From the NCBI RefSeq assembly GCF_021462265.1, contig NZ_JAJONF010000030.1:55454-119453 (forward strand): a stretch of DNA of 64,000 nucleotides. Reading direction: 5' to 3'. This document shows positions 8,096-17,020 of the stretch, in pieces (the first letter of the stretch is position 1; every line of letters starts with the position of its first letter). The notes under the pieces were generated by a model, which saw only the letters and a list, made by a program, of their open reading frames with translations, was not told the origin of the DNA and did not search any database. This DNA is from Streptomyces shenzhenensis. GTDB taxonomy: Bacteria; Actinomycetota; Actinomycetes; Streptomycetales; Streptomycetaceae. A program made the translations under genes and the position numbers.

Positions 8096-9115
8096 ATGGC
8101 GGACGTGATGCGGGCGTGGTCGGTTCAGCGGCCCGGACCGGTCGAGGCGGATCCGCTGCGGCTGGTCGAGCGGCCGGTGCCGGTGCCCGGCGCGGACGAA
8201 CTGCTGGTCCGGGTGCGGGCCTGCGGGGTGTGCCGCACCGATCTGCATGTGACCGAGGGTGACCTGCCGGTGCGGCGACCCGGGGTGACGCCGGGGCACG
8301 AGGTGGTCGGCGTGGTCGCCGGACTGGGCCCCGGGGTGGCGGACTTCACGGTCGGCGACCGGGTCGGGGTGGCCTGGCTGCGGCATACGGACGGGGAGTG
8401 CGCGTACTGCCTGCGGGGCGCCGAGAACCTGTGCCCGCGTTCGGAGTACACCGGCTGGGACGCCGACGGTGGTTACGCCGAGTACACGACAGTACCGGCC
8501 GCTTTCGCCTACCGGCTGCCCGGCGCCCTCGCCGACGTCGCGCTCGCGCCGCTGCTGTGCGCCGGGATCATCGGCTATCGCGCGCTGCGCCGGGCGTCGC
8601 TCCCGCCGGGCGGGCGGCTCGGGTTGTACGGCTTCGGGGGCAGTGCCCACCTGTGCGCGCAGGTGGCGCTCGCCCAGGGCGCGCGCGTGCATGTGCTCAC
8701 CCGGGGTGCCGAGGCGCGGCGGCTGGCCGTGGAGCTGGGCGCGGCCTCGGCGCGGGACGCCTACGAGGCGCCGCCGGAGCCGCTGGACAGCGCGATCCTG
8801 TTCGCGCCGGTCGGCGACCTGGTGCCGGTCGCATTGCGCGCCCTGGACCGGGGCGGGGTGCTGGCGGTCGCGGGCATCCACCTCAGCGACGTACCGCCGC
8901 TGAACTACGAGCGCGAGCTCTTCTATGAGCGGGAGTTGCGCAGTGTCACCTCCAACACCCGCGCCGACGGGCGGGAGTTCCTCGCCCTCGCCGAGCGGCA
9001 CGGCGTGCACGCGACCACCCACACCTACCCGCTGTCCCAGGCCCCGCAGGCGCTGCGGGACCTGAAGGCCGGGCGCTTCGACGGGGCCGCGGTGCTGGTG
9101 AACGACCTTTCCTGA
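8096..9115 (+). CDS. Zinc-type medium-chain alcohol dehydrogenase
   Basis: A 339-residue MDR-family dehydrogenase. Catalytic zinc ligands are visible in ACGVCRTDLH and GHEVVG, and the Rossmann motif in LYGFGGSAHLCAQVA. The structural zinc lobe reads TDGECAYCLRGAENLC, so the first of the four usual Cys is an Asp while the other three remain. It resembles the alcohol dehydrogenases of actinobacteria that oxidise primary alcohols, but substrate is unproven. ATG at 8096 is used; ATG at 8108 is a possible alternative. It stands alone upstream of the encapsulin operon. Confidence 0.85.
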   Translation: MADVMRAWSVQRPGPVEADPLRLVERPVPVPGADELLVRVRACGVCRTDLHVTEGDLPVRRPGVTPGHEVVGVVAGLGPGVADFTVGDRVGVAWLRHTDGECAYCLRGAENLCPRSEYTGWDADGGYAEYTTVPAAFAYRLPGALADVALAPLLCAGIIGYRALRRASLPPGGRLGLYGFGGSAHLCAQVALAQGARVHVLTRGAEARRLAVELGAASARDAYEAPPEPLDSAILFAPVGDLVPVALRALDRGGVLAVAGIHLSDVPPLNYERELFYERELRSVTSNTRADGREFLALAERHGVHATTHTYPLSQAPQALRDLKAGRFDGAAVLVNDLS

Positions 9116-9340
9116 GCCCCGGCGGCCGGCCCGGGCACGTGAGCGGGCGACCGGCGCGCGATCCGGGAACGCAACCCTTTCCACCCCGAACACGAGGTTT
9201 GCGCAACTACGCCACGCAACCGCCCCTTTCGCGCCGTACCCGTAGATCACGAAGGCTGTTTGGCTTGTCGGTGCGCACCACCACCCCGCACACCACCGAC
9301 CTTCCCGGTCACCGTTGTTCACCTCTTAGCTGGAGGGAAT

Positions 9341-10783
9341 GTGTCCACACCGGACAGCGTCATCGGTTCCGCCGTCGACGAGCCCGAGCCGGATCCCACC
9401 ACCGACGGACAGCTCACCAGCCTGAGCACCCGGGCGGCACGCCAGCTCGCCACCACCACCAAGTCCGAACCGCAGATGCAGGCCATCACCTCCCGATGGC
9501 TGCTGAAGACACTGCCGTGGGTGGACGTCAAGGGCGGCGCCTACCGGGTCAACCGGCGCCTCCAACTGCGCACCGGGCGGGGCCGGGTGAGCTTCGAGCA
9601 GAACGGCGGGGACGACATCCGGGTCATCCCGCAAACCCTCACCGAACTGCCGATCCTGCGCGGTTACGACGACCTGGACGCGCTGACCCGGCTCGCCGAC
9701 CGGTTCCTGCCCCGCGAGGTCCGCGCCGGGCAGGTGCTGTTCGAGGCGGGGCAGCCGGTCACCGAGACCTACCTGGTGGTGCACGGCCGGTTCACCCGGT
9801 ACGCGGCCGGCAAGTACGGCGAGGAGGAGGTCGTCGGGGTCGTCACCGACGGCGACCAGATGGGCGACGAGGCGCTCGGCCAGACCGATCCGCTCTGGCT
9901 CACCTCGGTCCGGGCCGAGACGGCCGGTGTGGTCCTCGCGCTGCCCTGGGCGGTCGCCGAGGAGATCATGGACCGGGTGCCGTCGCTCGGTGCCCATCTG
10001 CAGGCCTATGTCGACCGGCAGCGGCTGCCGATGAACCGCAAGGGCGAGGCCGAGGTGCCGGTGCAGGCCGGCCACACCGGCGAGCCGACCCTCCAGGGCG
10101 GCTTCGTGGACTACGAACTCGCACCGCGCGAGTACGAGTTGTCGCTCACCCAGACCGTGCTGCGGGTGCACTCCCGGGTCGCCGACCTCTACAACCACCC
10201 GATGGACCAGACCCAGCAGCAGCTGCGCCTCACGGTCGAGGAGATCCGCGAGCGCCAGGAATGGGAGATGGTGAACAACCGGGAGTTCGGGCTCCTGCAC
10301 AACGTCGACTACGGGCAGCGGATCAGCTCCTTCACCGGTCCGCCGACCCCGGACGACATGGACGAGCTGATCTCAATGCGCCGCAAGACGAAGGTGATCC
10401 TGGCGCACCCCAAGGCGATCGCGGCCTTCTTCCGGCAGTGCAACCGGCGCGGGCTCGTGCCCCCTTCCACCCAGGTCGACGGGCACGAGATCCCGGCCTG
10501 GCGCGGCGTCCCGATCTACCCGTGCAGCAAGATCCCGATCAGCGACGACCACACCAGCAGCATCATCGCGCTGCGCACCGGCGAGGCCGACCAGGGGGTC
10601 ATCGGCCTCCACCAGACCGGTATCCCCGAGGAGTTCCAGCCCGGCCTGAACGTCCGCTTCATGGGCGTCAACGAGCAGGCCGTCATCAGCTACCTGGTCA
10701 CCGCCTACTACTCGCTCGCCATCCTGGTCCCCGACGCGGCCGGGATCCTGGAGAACGTCCAGCTCGGCCGCACCGCCGACTGA
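9341..10783 (+). CDS. Family 2B encapsulin shell protein (2-MIB compartment)
   Basis: A 480-residue HK97-fold encapsulin of family 2B, formerly annotated as EshA-like/cyclic-nucleotide-binding protein. The N- and C-terminal shell parts (RWLLKTLPWVDVKGGAYRVNR; MDELISMRRKTKVILAHP; NVRFMGVNEQAVISYLVTAYYS) flank an inserted cNMP-binding-like domain at roughly residues 110-230 (REVRAGQVLFEAGQPVTETYLVVHGRF). Known homologues assemble capsids that enclose 2-methylisoborneol synthase, whose gene follows directly. GTG at 9341 is set by GGAGGG four bases upstream. The gap to the synthase gene is 17 bp. Confidence 0.93.
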   Translation: MSTPDSVIGSAVDEPEPDPTTDGQLTSLSTRAARQLATTTKSEPQMQAITSRWLLKTLPWVDVKGGAYRVNRRLQLRTGRGRVSFEQNGGDDIRVIPQTLTELPILRGYDDLDALTRLADRFLPREVRAGQVLFEAGQPVTETYLVVHGRFTRYAAGKYGEEEVVGVVTDGDQMGDEALGQTDPLWLTSVRAETAGVVLALPWAVAEEIMDRVPSLGAHLQAYVDRQRLPMNRKGEAEVPVQAGHTGEPTLQGGFVDYELAPREYELSLTQTVLRVHSRVADLYNHPMDQTQQQLRLTVEEIRERQEWEMVNNREFGLLHNVDYGQRISSFTGPPTPDDMDELISMRRKTKVILAHPKAIAAFFRQCNRRGLVPPSTQVDGHEIPAWRGVPIYPCSKIPISDDHTSSIIALRTGEADQGVIGLHQTGIPEEFQPGLNVRFMGVNEQAVISYLVTAYYSLAILVPDAAGILENVQLGRTAD

Positions 10784-10800
10784 CGGCCTGGAGCACATCC

Positions 10801-11856
10801 ATGAGCACAGCCAGCACCTCCTCCCACGCCCTGCCAGGGCCGCCGAACATCGCGGAGCGGCTGCGTCCGGCCCGACGCACCGGGGCGGTCCCCGCACTGC
10901 ACTACCGGCCTGCCGTGCCCGCCGACCCGGAGAAGGCGGCCGAGCTCGACCGCCGGCTGGAGGCCTGGGCCCGCGAGCTGGACCTGTTCCCCGCGGCCTG
11001 GAAGGGGGACTTCTCCGGCTTCCAGTTCGGCCGGGCCGTGGTCCTGCAGCATCCGGGCGGCCTGGACCTCGACCGGCTCACCGTCGCCGGCAAGCTGCTG
11101 CTGGCCGAGAACATCGTGGACTCCTGCTACTGCGAGGAGGACGAGGGGCGCGGCGGATCCCGGCGGGGCCTCGGCGGCCCGCTGATCATCGCCCAGTCGG
11201 CGCTCGACCCCTACCACGGCATCCCGGAGCTGGAGGAGGAGTGGCGCGAGGGCATCCGGGCCGACGGTCCGCTGCGGTCGTACCACTTCGCCCTCACGGA
11301 CTTCGCGAGCTTCGCCACGCCGAGCCAGACCGACCGGTTCGTGCACGACATCGCCCGGCTGCACCTCGGGTACCTGGCCGAGGCCGCGTGGATGGAGACC
11401 GGGTACCTGCCGCGGGTCTGGGAGTACCTGGTGATGCGGCAGTTCAACAACTTCCGGCCGTGTCTGTCGATCGTCGACGCGGTGGACGGCTACGAACTGC
11501 CCGAACAGCTCTACGCCCGCCCGGAGATCCAGCGGATCACGGCCCTGGCCTGCAACGCCACCACGATCGTCAACGACCTGTACTCCTTCACCAAAGAGCT
11601 GGCGAGCGACCCGGACCACCTGAACCTGCCCCAGGTGGTGGCCGCCAACGACCGGCGCGGGCTGAAGGCGGCCTATCTGAAGTCGGTCGGCATCCACAAC
11701 CGGATCATGGACGCCTTCGAGGAGGAGTCGGCCGCGCTGGCCGCCACCTCGCCACTGATCGCGCGCTACGCCGAGGGGCTGGCCGCCTGGGTCTCCGGCA
11801 ACCACGAGTGGCACGCCACCAACACCAACCGCTACCACCTGCCCGACTACTGGTAG
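10801..11856 (+). CDS. 2-methylisoborneol synthase (encapsulin cargo)
   Basis: A class I terpene cyclase of 351 residues that converts 2-methyl-geranyl diphosphate to 2-methylisoborneol, an earthy odorant. The metal-binding motif is in VDSCYCEEDEG, and the NSE triad in NATTIVNDLYSFTKE. The Pro/Arg-rich N-terminus (ALPGPPNIAERLRPARR) is the part that targets such cyclases into family 2B encapsulins. The protein is shorter than the S. coelicolor enzyme (about 440 aa), mostly at this disordered N-terminus, and the usual DDCYCED motif reads DSCYCEE. It sits between the shell gene and the methyltransferase gene that makes its substrate. Confidence 0.93.
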   Translation: MSTASTSSHALPGPPNIAERLRPARRTGAVPALHYRPAVPADPEKAAELDRRLEAWARELDLFPAAWKGDFSGFQFGRAVVLQHPGGLDLDRLTVAGKLLLAENIVDSCYCEEDEGRGGSRRGLGGPLIIAQSALDPYHGIPELEEEWREGIRADGPLRSYHFALTDFASFATPSQTDRFVHDIARLHLGYLAEAAWMETGYLPRVWEYLVMRQFNNFRPCLSIVDAVDGYELPEQLYARPEIQRITALACNATTIVNDLYSFTKELASDPDHLNLPQVVAANDRRGLKAAYLKSVGIHNRIMDAFEEESAALAATSPLIARYAEGLAAWVSGNHEWHATNTNRYHLPDYW

Positions 11857-11905
11857 CCACCGAGCCAATCCGAGACAACGTCAGACACACTTCGAGGAGA
11901 ACCTG

Positions 11906-12790
11906 TTGACCACCGCCCCTGTCACTCGGAAGACCACCACGTCAGCCCCGGTGCCGACCCAGTCCAGGTACCAGAACAGCGTCGCGGAGTACTGGAACGC
12001 CGAGGAGAACCCGGTCAACCTCGAACTCGGAAAGATCGACGGCCTGTACCACCACCACTACGGTATCGGCGAGGCCGACTGGTCGGTGCTCGACGAGACG
12101 GACCCGGCGCTGCGCAGGGAGCGGGTCACCGCTGAGCTGCACCGCCTGGAGCACGCCCAGGCCGAGCTGCTCGCCTCCCACCTCGGCGCCCTCACACCGG
12201 CCGACCGGGTCTTCGACGCGGGTTGCGGCCGCGGCGGCGGCAGCATCGTGGCGAACCTGCGCTACGGCTGCCACGCCGACGGGGTGACCATCTCCGCCAA
12301 GCAGGCCGACTTCGCCAACGAGACGGCCCGCCGGCGGGAGGTCGGCGACAAGGTCCGCTACCACCACCGGAACATGCTGGACACGGGCTTCGAGACGGGC
12401 GCCTACGCGGCCTCGTGGAACAACGAGTCCACGATGTACGTCGAGCTGGAGCTGCTGTTCGCCGAGCACGCCCGGCTGCTGCGCCGCGGCGGCCGCTATG
12501 TGACGATCACCGGCTGCTACAACAACACCTACGGGCAGGCGTCCCGCGAGGTGTCCCTGATCAACGCGCACTACATCTGCGACATCCACCCGAGGTCGGA
12601 GTACTTCCGGGCGATGGCCGCCAACCGGCTGGTGCCGGTGCATGTGGAGGACCTCACCGAGGCGACGATCCCGTACTGGGAACTGCGCAAGCAGGCCGAC
12701 CACCTGGTGACGGGGATCGAGGACGCGTTTCTCACCGCGTACAAGAACGGCAGCTTCCAGTACCTGCTGATCGTGGCCGACCGGGTCTGA
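11906..12790 (+). CDS. Geranyl diphosphate 2-C-methyltransferase
   Basis: A 294-residue SAM-dependent methyltransferase that adds the C2 methyl to geranyl diphosphate, the first step to 2-methylisoborneol. SAM motif I is DRVFDAGCGRGGGS, and the family landmarks ENPVNLELGKIDGLYHHHYGIG and SWNNESTMYVE are present. The start is a TTG at 11906 preceded by GAGGAG, an uncommon start codon that could lower expression. It ends the three-gene operon; a hairpin at 12808-12842 follows. Confidence 0.92.
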   Translation: MTTAPVTRKTTTSAPVPTQSRYQNSVAEYWNAEENPVNLELGKIDGLYHHHYGIGEADWSVLDETDPALRRERVTAELHRLEHAQAELLASHLGALTPADRVFDAGCGRGGGSIVANLRYGCHADGVTISAKQADFANETARRREVGDKVRYHHRNMLDTGFETGAYAASWNNESTMYVELELLFAEHARLLRRGGRYVTITGCYNNTYGQASREVSLINAHYICDIHPRSEYFRAMAANRLVPVHVEDLTEATIPYWELRKQADHLVTGIEDAFLTAYKNGSFQYLLIVADRV

Positions 12791-12807
12791 TCCGGGCGGA
12801 GCGGGGC

Positions 12808-12842
12808 GAGGGGCGGTGTCCGGGCCGGGTGCACCGCCTCTC
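12808..12842. terminator. Hairpin after the 2-MIB operon
   Basis: An 11-bp stem with one G-T pair, from GAGGGGCGGTG to CACCGCCTCTC, between two convergent genes. There is no T tract, as usual for Streptomyces. It could serve both directions. Confidence 0.55.
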
Positions 12843-12855
12843 GTCCGGGTGCGGG

Positions 12856-13338
12856 TCACTCACCCGCGTGGGCCTTCTTCAGTGCGGCGATGTCCAGCTT
12901 GCCCATGGAGTACATGGCCTGCGTGGTGCGCGTGGCCTTCTCCGGGTCGGCGTCGCCGATCATCTCGATCAGCCCGTCCGGGATGACCTGCCAGGACACG
13001 CCGTACCTGTCCTTGAGCCAGCCGCAGGGTCCGGGCTCGCCGCCGTTCTCGGTGAGCTTGTTCCAGTAGTGGTCGACCTCCTCCTGGCCGTCGCAGTGGA
13101 TCTGGAAGGAGATCGCCTCGCTGAACCTGAACTGGGGGCCGCCGTTGATGGCGACGAACTTCTGCCCGTTGGCCGTGAAGTCGACGGCGAGCACGGAACC
13201 CGCCTCCCCCGGCCCGGCCTCGTTGTACCGGCCGACGCGCCCGATGCCGGAGTTCTTGAAGATCGACACGTAGTAACGGGCGGCCTCCTCGGCCTGTCCG
13301 TCGAACCAGAGACACGTGGTGAAACCCTCGGTGGCCAT
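12856..13338 (-). CDS. VOC-fold (PhnB-like) protein
   Basis: A 160-residue vicinal-oxygen-chelate protein of the PhnB / 3-demethylubiquinone-methyltransferase-like group. Landmarks are TCLWFDGQAEEAARYYVSIF, FTANGQKFVAINGGPQF and the WLKDRYGVSWQVIPDGL block; the C-terminal QAMYSMGKLDIAALKKA is typical. Metal-binding potential exists but function is unknown. The start is ATG 13338, with a perfect AGGAGG five bases upstream. Confidence 0.88.
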   Translation of the reverse strand: MATEGFTTCLWFDGQAEEAARYYVSIFKNSGIGRVGRYNEAGPGEAGSVLAVDFTANGQKFVAINGGPQFRFSEAISFQIHCDGQEEVDHYWNKLTENGGEPGPCGWLKDRYGVSWQVIPDGLIEMIGDADPEKATRTTQAMYSMGKLDIAALKKAHAGE

Positions 13339-13489
13339 GGGCACCTCCTGGAAGCGGGGAACGCGGTCATGTGTACCGACCGGTGCTCGGCAGGAAACTC
13401 ATCGGTCGGAGTTCGACGGGGGCGGGCACGTCGCGGCGGGCCCGCGAAAAGCGCTGGCCCTGCGGGCGGGGCGTCGGCATCCTGCCTGC

Positions 13490-14302
13490 GTGGACGCACG
13501 GGAATTCAGGGTGGACGACCCGAAGCTGCGGGACATCTTCGATCAGGACGCCGAACGGTACGAGCGGGCCCGGCCCCGCTACCCCGCCTCGCTCATCGAG
13601 GAGCTGGTGCAGGTCACGGGGGCCGGGCCCGGTGTCCGGGTGCTGGAGATCGCCCCGGGCACCGGCAAGCTCACCGTGGATCTGGCGGGATCCGGCTGTT
13701 CGATCACCGCCGTGGAGATCGGCCCGGGCATGGCCGCCGTGGCCCGCCGGCGACTCGCGGCGTACCCCGGGGTGGACGTGGTGGTCGCGGCCTTCGAAGA
13801 GTGGCGGCTGCCGCCGGAGCCGTTCGACGCGGTGGTGTGCGCGACCGCCTTCCACTGGCTCGACCCGGCCCTCCGGACGCCGAAGGCGGCGCGGGCGCTG
13901 CGCCCCGGCGGGCTGCTGGGTGTGGTAGCCACCCACCATGTGGCGGGCGGCACCGAGGACTTCTTCGCCGAGGTCCAGGAGTGCTACGAGCGCTGGGATC
14001 CGGCCACGCCGCCGGGGCTGCGACAGACCCGCGAGTCGGAGCTCGCGACCGACACCAGCGAGTTCACCGGCTCCCCGCACTTCACCGACGTCGCCGTGCA
14101 CGGGCACGGGCAGGAGATCACCTACACCACCGACCAGTACCTCGACGTGCTGCTCACCTACTCCAACCACCGTGCGCTCCCGGCGACCGCCCGGAGCGGG
14201 CTGCTCGCCTGTGTCCGGGAACTGATCGACTCCCGGTACGACGGTGTCGTCACCAAACGGTACTGGCACGAGCTGATCACGGCCGTGCGCGTCGGAGCGT
14301 AG
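13490..14302 (+). CDS. Class I SAM-dependent methyltransferase
   Basis: A protein of about 270 residues with a methyltransferase type 11/25 fold: motif I VLEIAPGTGKLT, an acidic end of strand 2 in ITAVEIGPGM, and motif IV FDAVVCATAFHWLDP. The N-terminus DIFDQDAERYERARPRYP is characteristic of this widespread actinobacterial group with unknown small-molecule substrates. GTG at 13490 is used; GTG at 13511 is also possible. Confidence 0.85.
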   Translation: MDAREFRVDDPKLRDIFDQDAERYERARPRYPASLIEELVQVTGAGPGVRVLEIAPGTGKLTVDLAGSGCSITAVEIGPGMAAVARRRLAAYPGVDVVVAAFEEWRLPPEPFDAVVCATAFHWLDPALRTPKAARALRPGGLLGVVATHHVAGGTEDFFAEVQECYERWDPATPPGLRQTRESELATDTSEFTGSPHFTDVAVHGHGQEITYTTDQYLDVLLTYSNHRALPATARSGLLACVRELIDSRYDGVVTKRYWHELITAVRVGA

Positions 14303-14505
14303 CCGCCTCCTGAACGGGCCCCACCGGCTCTTTTCCGCCACGTCGGGAAACGGGACGCATGCGTCGCGTCACCCCGGGTACCCGGGCTCCGAGGCACGCA
14401 TGACACGTCCGGTTCGGGGTACCCGGGCCCGGGCGATACCTGGACAGGGCCGGGGCGATCCCGGCCGAAGAGGCAGCGCCTAACGTGAGTGACCTGGGAG
14501 AGGAC

Positions 14506-15393
14506 ATGAACACCGCCGGGATCCGGTCGGAAGCAGTGAAAACCGCTCACCCCGTCGAAGCGCGGACGCCGGAGGGGGCACTGCCGGGAATCGAGGATCC
14601 GAGGACCGTCGCCCCGCGTGACGCACGTGAGTTGTCCCGTCAGTTCTTCCAGCGGCTCGGTGAGCTGGAGGAAGGCACAGCCGAGTACCAGTACGCCCGG
14701 AACACGCTCATCGAGATGAACATGTCGCTGGTGCGGTTCGCGGCCGGACGGTTCCGCAACCGGGGCGACGACATGGAGGACATCGTCCAGACCGGGATGA
14801 TCGGGCTGATCAAGGCCATCGACCGGTTCGAGCTGTCGCGCGAGGTCGAGTTCACCTCCTTCGCGCTGCCGTACATCGTGGGCGAGATCAAGCGGTTCTT
14901 CCGTGACACCACGTGGGCGGTGCACGTACCGCGCCGCCTCCAGGAGCTGCGCGTGGAGCTGGCCAAGGCGCGCGAGGAGCTCTCCAGCCGCCTGGACCGG
15001 GACCCGACGGTGGCCGAACTCGCCACGCTCATGAACCTGTCCGAGGAGGAGGTGGTCGAGGGCCAGCTGGCCTCCAACGGCTACAACTCCTCCTCCCTGG
15101 ACGCCGCGCTGACCGGGGAGGGCCCGGAGGACGGCGAGGCGGTGCTGGCCGACTTCATCGGGGTCGAGGAGGAGGGGCTGCGGCTCGTGGAGGACTTCCA
15201 GTCGCTGGCCCCGCTCATGGCCGAGCTGAGCGAACGCGACCGGGAGATCATCCATCTCCGGTTCGTGGAGGAGGCCACCCAGGCGGAGATCGGCGAGCGG
15301 CTCGGCTGCTCCCAGATGCATGTCTCCCGCCTGATCAAGCGGATCATCACACGGCTGCGTCAGGGGATGCTGGGCGAGCTCGGCTGCGCCTGA
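14506..15393 (+). CDS. SigB/SigF-family RNA polymerase sigma factor
   Basis: A 295-residue group 3 sigma factor like those controlling stress and sporulation in Streptomyces. Region 2 is NMSLVRFAAGRFRNRGDDMEDIVQTGMIGLIKAIDRFE, with FTSFALPYIVGEIKRFFRD in region 2.4/3; region 4 is SERDREIIHLRFVEEATQAEIGERLGCSQMHVSRLI. ATG at 14506 is preferred (GAGAGG upstream) to GTG at 14485. An RsbW-like kinase gene lies convergent just downstream and could be its anti-sigma partner; this is inference from proximity. Confidence 0.92.
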   Translation: MNTAGIRSEAVKTAHPVEARTPEGALPGIEDPRTVAPRDARELSRQFFQRLGELEEGTAEYQYARNTLIEMNMSLVRFAAGRFRNRGDDMEDIVQTGMIGLIKAIDRFELSREVEFTSFALPYIVGEIKRFFRDTTWAVHVPRRLQELRVELAKAREELSSRLDRDPTVAELATLMNLSEEEVVEGQLASNGYNSSSLDAALTGEGPEDGEAVLADFIGVEEEGLRLVEDFQSLAPLMAELSERDREIIHLRFVEEATQAEIGERLGCSQMHVSRLIKRIITRLRQGMLGELGCA

Positions 15394-15402
15394 CGACAGG
15401 AT

Positions 15403-15444
15403 CACGGGCGCTGCCCCGCACCGGCGCGTGGGGCGGCGCCCGTG
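15403..15444. terminator. Convergent hairpin between sigma factor and kinase genes
   Basis: A 15-bp stem with one wobble pair: CACGGGCGCTGCCCC at 15403-15417 pairs with 15430-15444. It is well placed as a bidirectional terminator between the sigma factor and the kinase gene. Confidence 0.65.
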
Positions 15445-15484
15445 GTGTCCCACCGCCTCGCCGGGGAATTCACAGGGGGGCGGC

Positions 15485-15937
15485 TCACCGGGGGAAGCGC
15501 ACCAGGGCGCGCACCCGCTTGCCGACCGGCACCCGTTCGGCGCTCACCTCGGCGGCCAGGGCGTGGACTATCTCCAGTCCGTGCCGGCCGATCCGCTGGG
15601 GGTCCTTGGGGAAGCGCCGGGGCAGGGCGACACTGCTGTCGTACACGGAGACCAGGACCGCGCTGTCCGTGCCCTCCAGTTCGAGGATGTACGGGCCGTT
15701 GCTGTGCCGGTCCGCGTTGGTGACCAGCTCGCTCACCACGAGGAGAAGCTCGCCGTCGGCCCGCGGGTCGATCGCGGCACACCACTCCGTCCTGAGCTGC
15801 TCCAGGAAGCGGGCCGCGAAATCCCGTGCCTCGGCGATGCAGCCGGGCTCGCCGGTGTAGTGGGCCGCTCGTCGCAGCGGCTCCACGGGTACGTCGAAGC
15901 CAGTCGGTATCACTGCCCCGCCCAGGTGTTCGATCAT
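15485..15937 (-). CDS. RsbW-like ATP-binding (HATPase_c) protein
   Basis: A 150-residue single-domain GHKL ATPase of the anti-sigma/serine kinase type abundant in Streptomyces. The N-box is in LLLVVSELVTNADRHSNGP, and the G1 region in VYDSSVALPRR...GRHGLEIVHALA. Such proteins bind sigma factors or phosphorylate anti-anti-sigma factors. ATG at 15937 is preceded by GGAGAG. The convergent SigB-like gene is an obvious candidate partner. Confidence 0.88.
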   Translation of the reverse strand: MIEHLGGAVIPTGFDVPVEPLRRAAHYTGEPGCIAEARDFAARFLEQLRTEWCAAIDPRADGELLLVVSELVTNADRHSNGPYILELEGTDSAVLVSVYDSSVALPRRFPKDPQRIGRHGLEIVHALAAEVSAERVPVGKRVRALVRFPR

Positions 15938-16127
15938 GCGTTTCTCTCCAGGAGGCCGGCCCCGGCCGGTCGGGTTGCATCCATGCTCGTACCCCGAGTG
16001 CGGTCCGGCAGTCCCCAGGAGTGTTCGCCGACCGCGCACACAAACGTCGCGCCGGTCACATCGCCGGCGAGCCGGCGGACGGCCCGCCCGGCGGGCGGGG
16101 TGTGCGGGTGTTGCCTAGCGTGACAGC

Positions 16128-17020
16128 GTGCGCCCCAAAATCGCCTTCGCGCGGCCGGTGGCCGCGCCGGCCGGCCGGTCGTCGGCCCGGCACGGCTGGC
16201 CGGCGGCCCTGGCCGTGGTGCTGGCCACGTCGGTCGCCATGCTCGTGGTGGCCGCCGCGGGGCTGTGGGCGGCGGGCGCGGCGGACCTGCCGAAGGGCGC
16301 GTTCCGGCCGGTGCTCCTGGCGACCGTGGTGACGGCGGTCGGCGGCACCGTCGAGTTGTCGGGGAACGCCGGGGAACTGGCCCGGACGAACGCCGGGCTG
16401 ACGGTCGTACCGCTGTCGGTGACGCTGGTGGGGGCGCTGGTGGCGGCCGGCGGCTTCCTGCGGCCGCTGCGGCACCGGGCGGTGGCCGGCGCCGGGGAGC
16501 TGGCCGGGTGGGCGGCCCGGATCGCGGTGCTGTGGCTGCTCGCGTCGACCGGCCTCGCGTCCGGGGCCCGGCACACTTTCGCGGTGGACGTCGGCAGCGG
16601 CGTGCTCAGTGATCTCGCCGGCGCGCTCGACGCGGCACCGCGGGTCGGCTTCACCACGGACGTGCCGGGGACGGCCGGGGTCGGGCTGCTGTGGCTGGCG
16701 GGCATGCTGCTGCTGGCGCTGCTGGTGTCGCGCGGGGCGCCGCTGCCGGGGCGCCTGCTGCGCTTCCAGGCCTCGGTGCGCCCGGCGGCCTACGCGATGG
16801 TCGCCCTGATGCCGGCGTACGTCGCGCTCGCCCTGGTGATCGCCCTGGTCACGATGGTGACCCGCGGGCATGCCCGGGAGACCCTCGCGGTGATCCTGCT
16901 CGGGCTGCCCAACCTGGCCTGGCTGGCTCTCACGCTCGGGCTCGGCGCCACCTGGAAGGGCAGGGGAGACGGCCCGTTCGGGCTGCCGGTGCCGAAGGTG
17001 CTCACCGAGGTGCTGGGCAG
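16128..17020 (+). pseudogene. Streptophobe-family membrane protein, 3' end lost
   Basis: The first roughly 297 residues match a streptophobe-family polytopic protein: WPAALAVVLATSVAMLVVA, GTVELSGNAGELARTNAGL, LRFQASVRPAAYAMVALMP and WKGRGDGPFGLPVPKVL. After LTEVLG the sequence becomes antisense DNA of the neighbouring ABC transporter gene, so the frame runs on as nonsense to a stop at 17381 (417 codons in total). The normal C-terminal third is missing. The product may be made as a chimera with about 120 unrelated residues, but is probably non-functional. GTG at 16128 is the start. Confidence 0.75.

Noticed and set aside
9181..9225. TTTGCGCAAC...CACGCAAC upstream of the encapsulin gene as an IclR site
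   Set aside because: The half-sites are not separated by five bases and orientation differs; the locus is unrelated to betaine metabolism.
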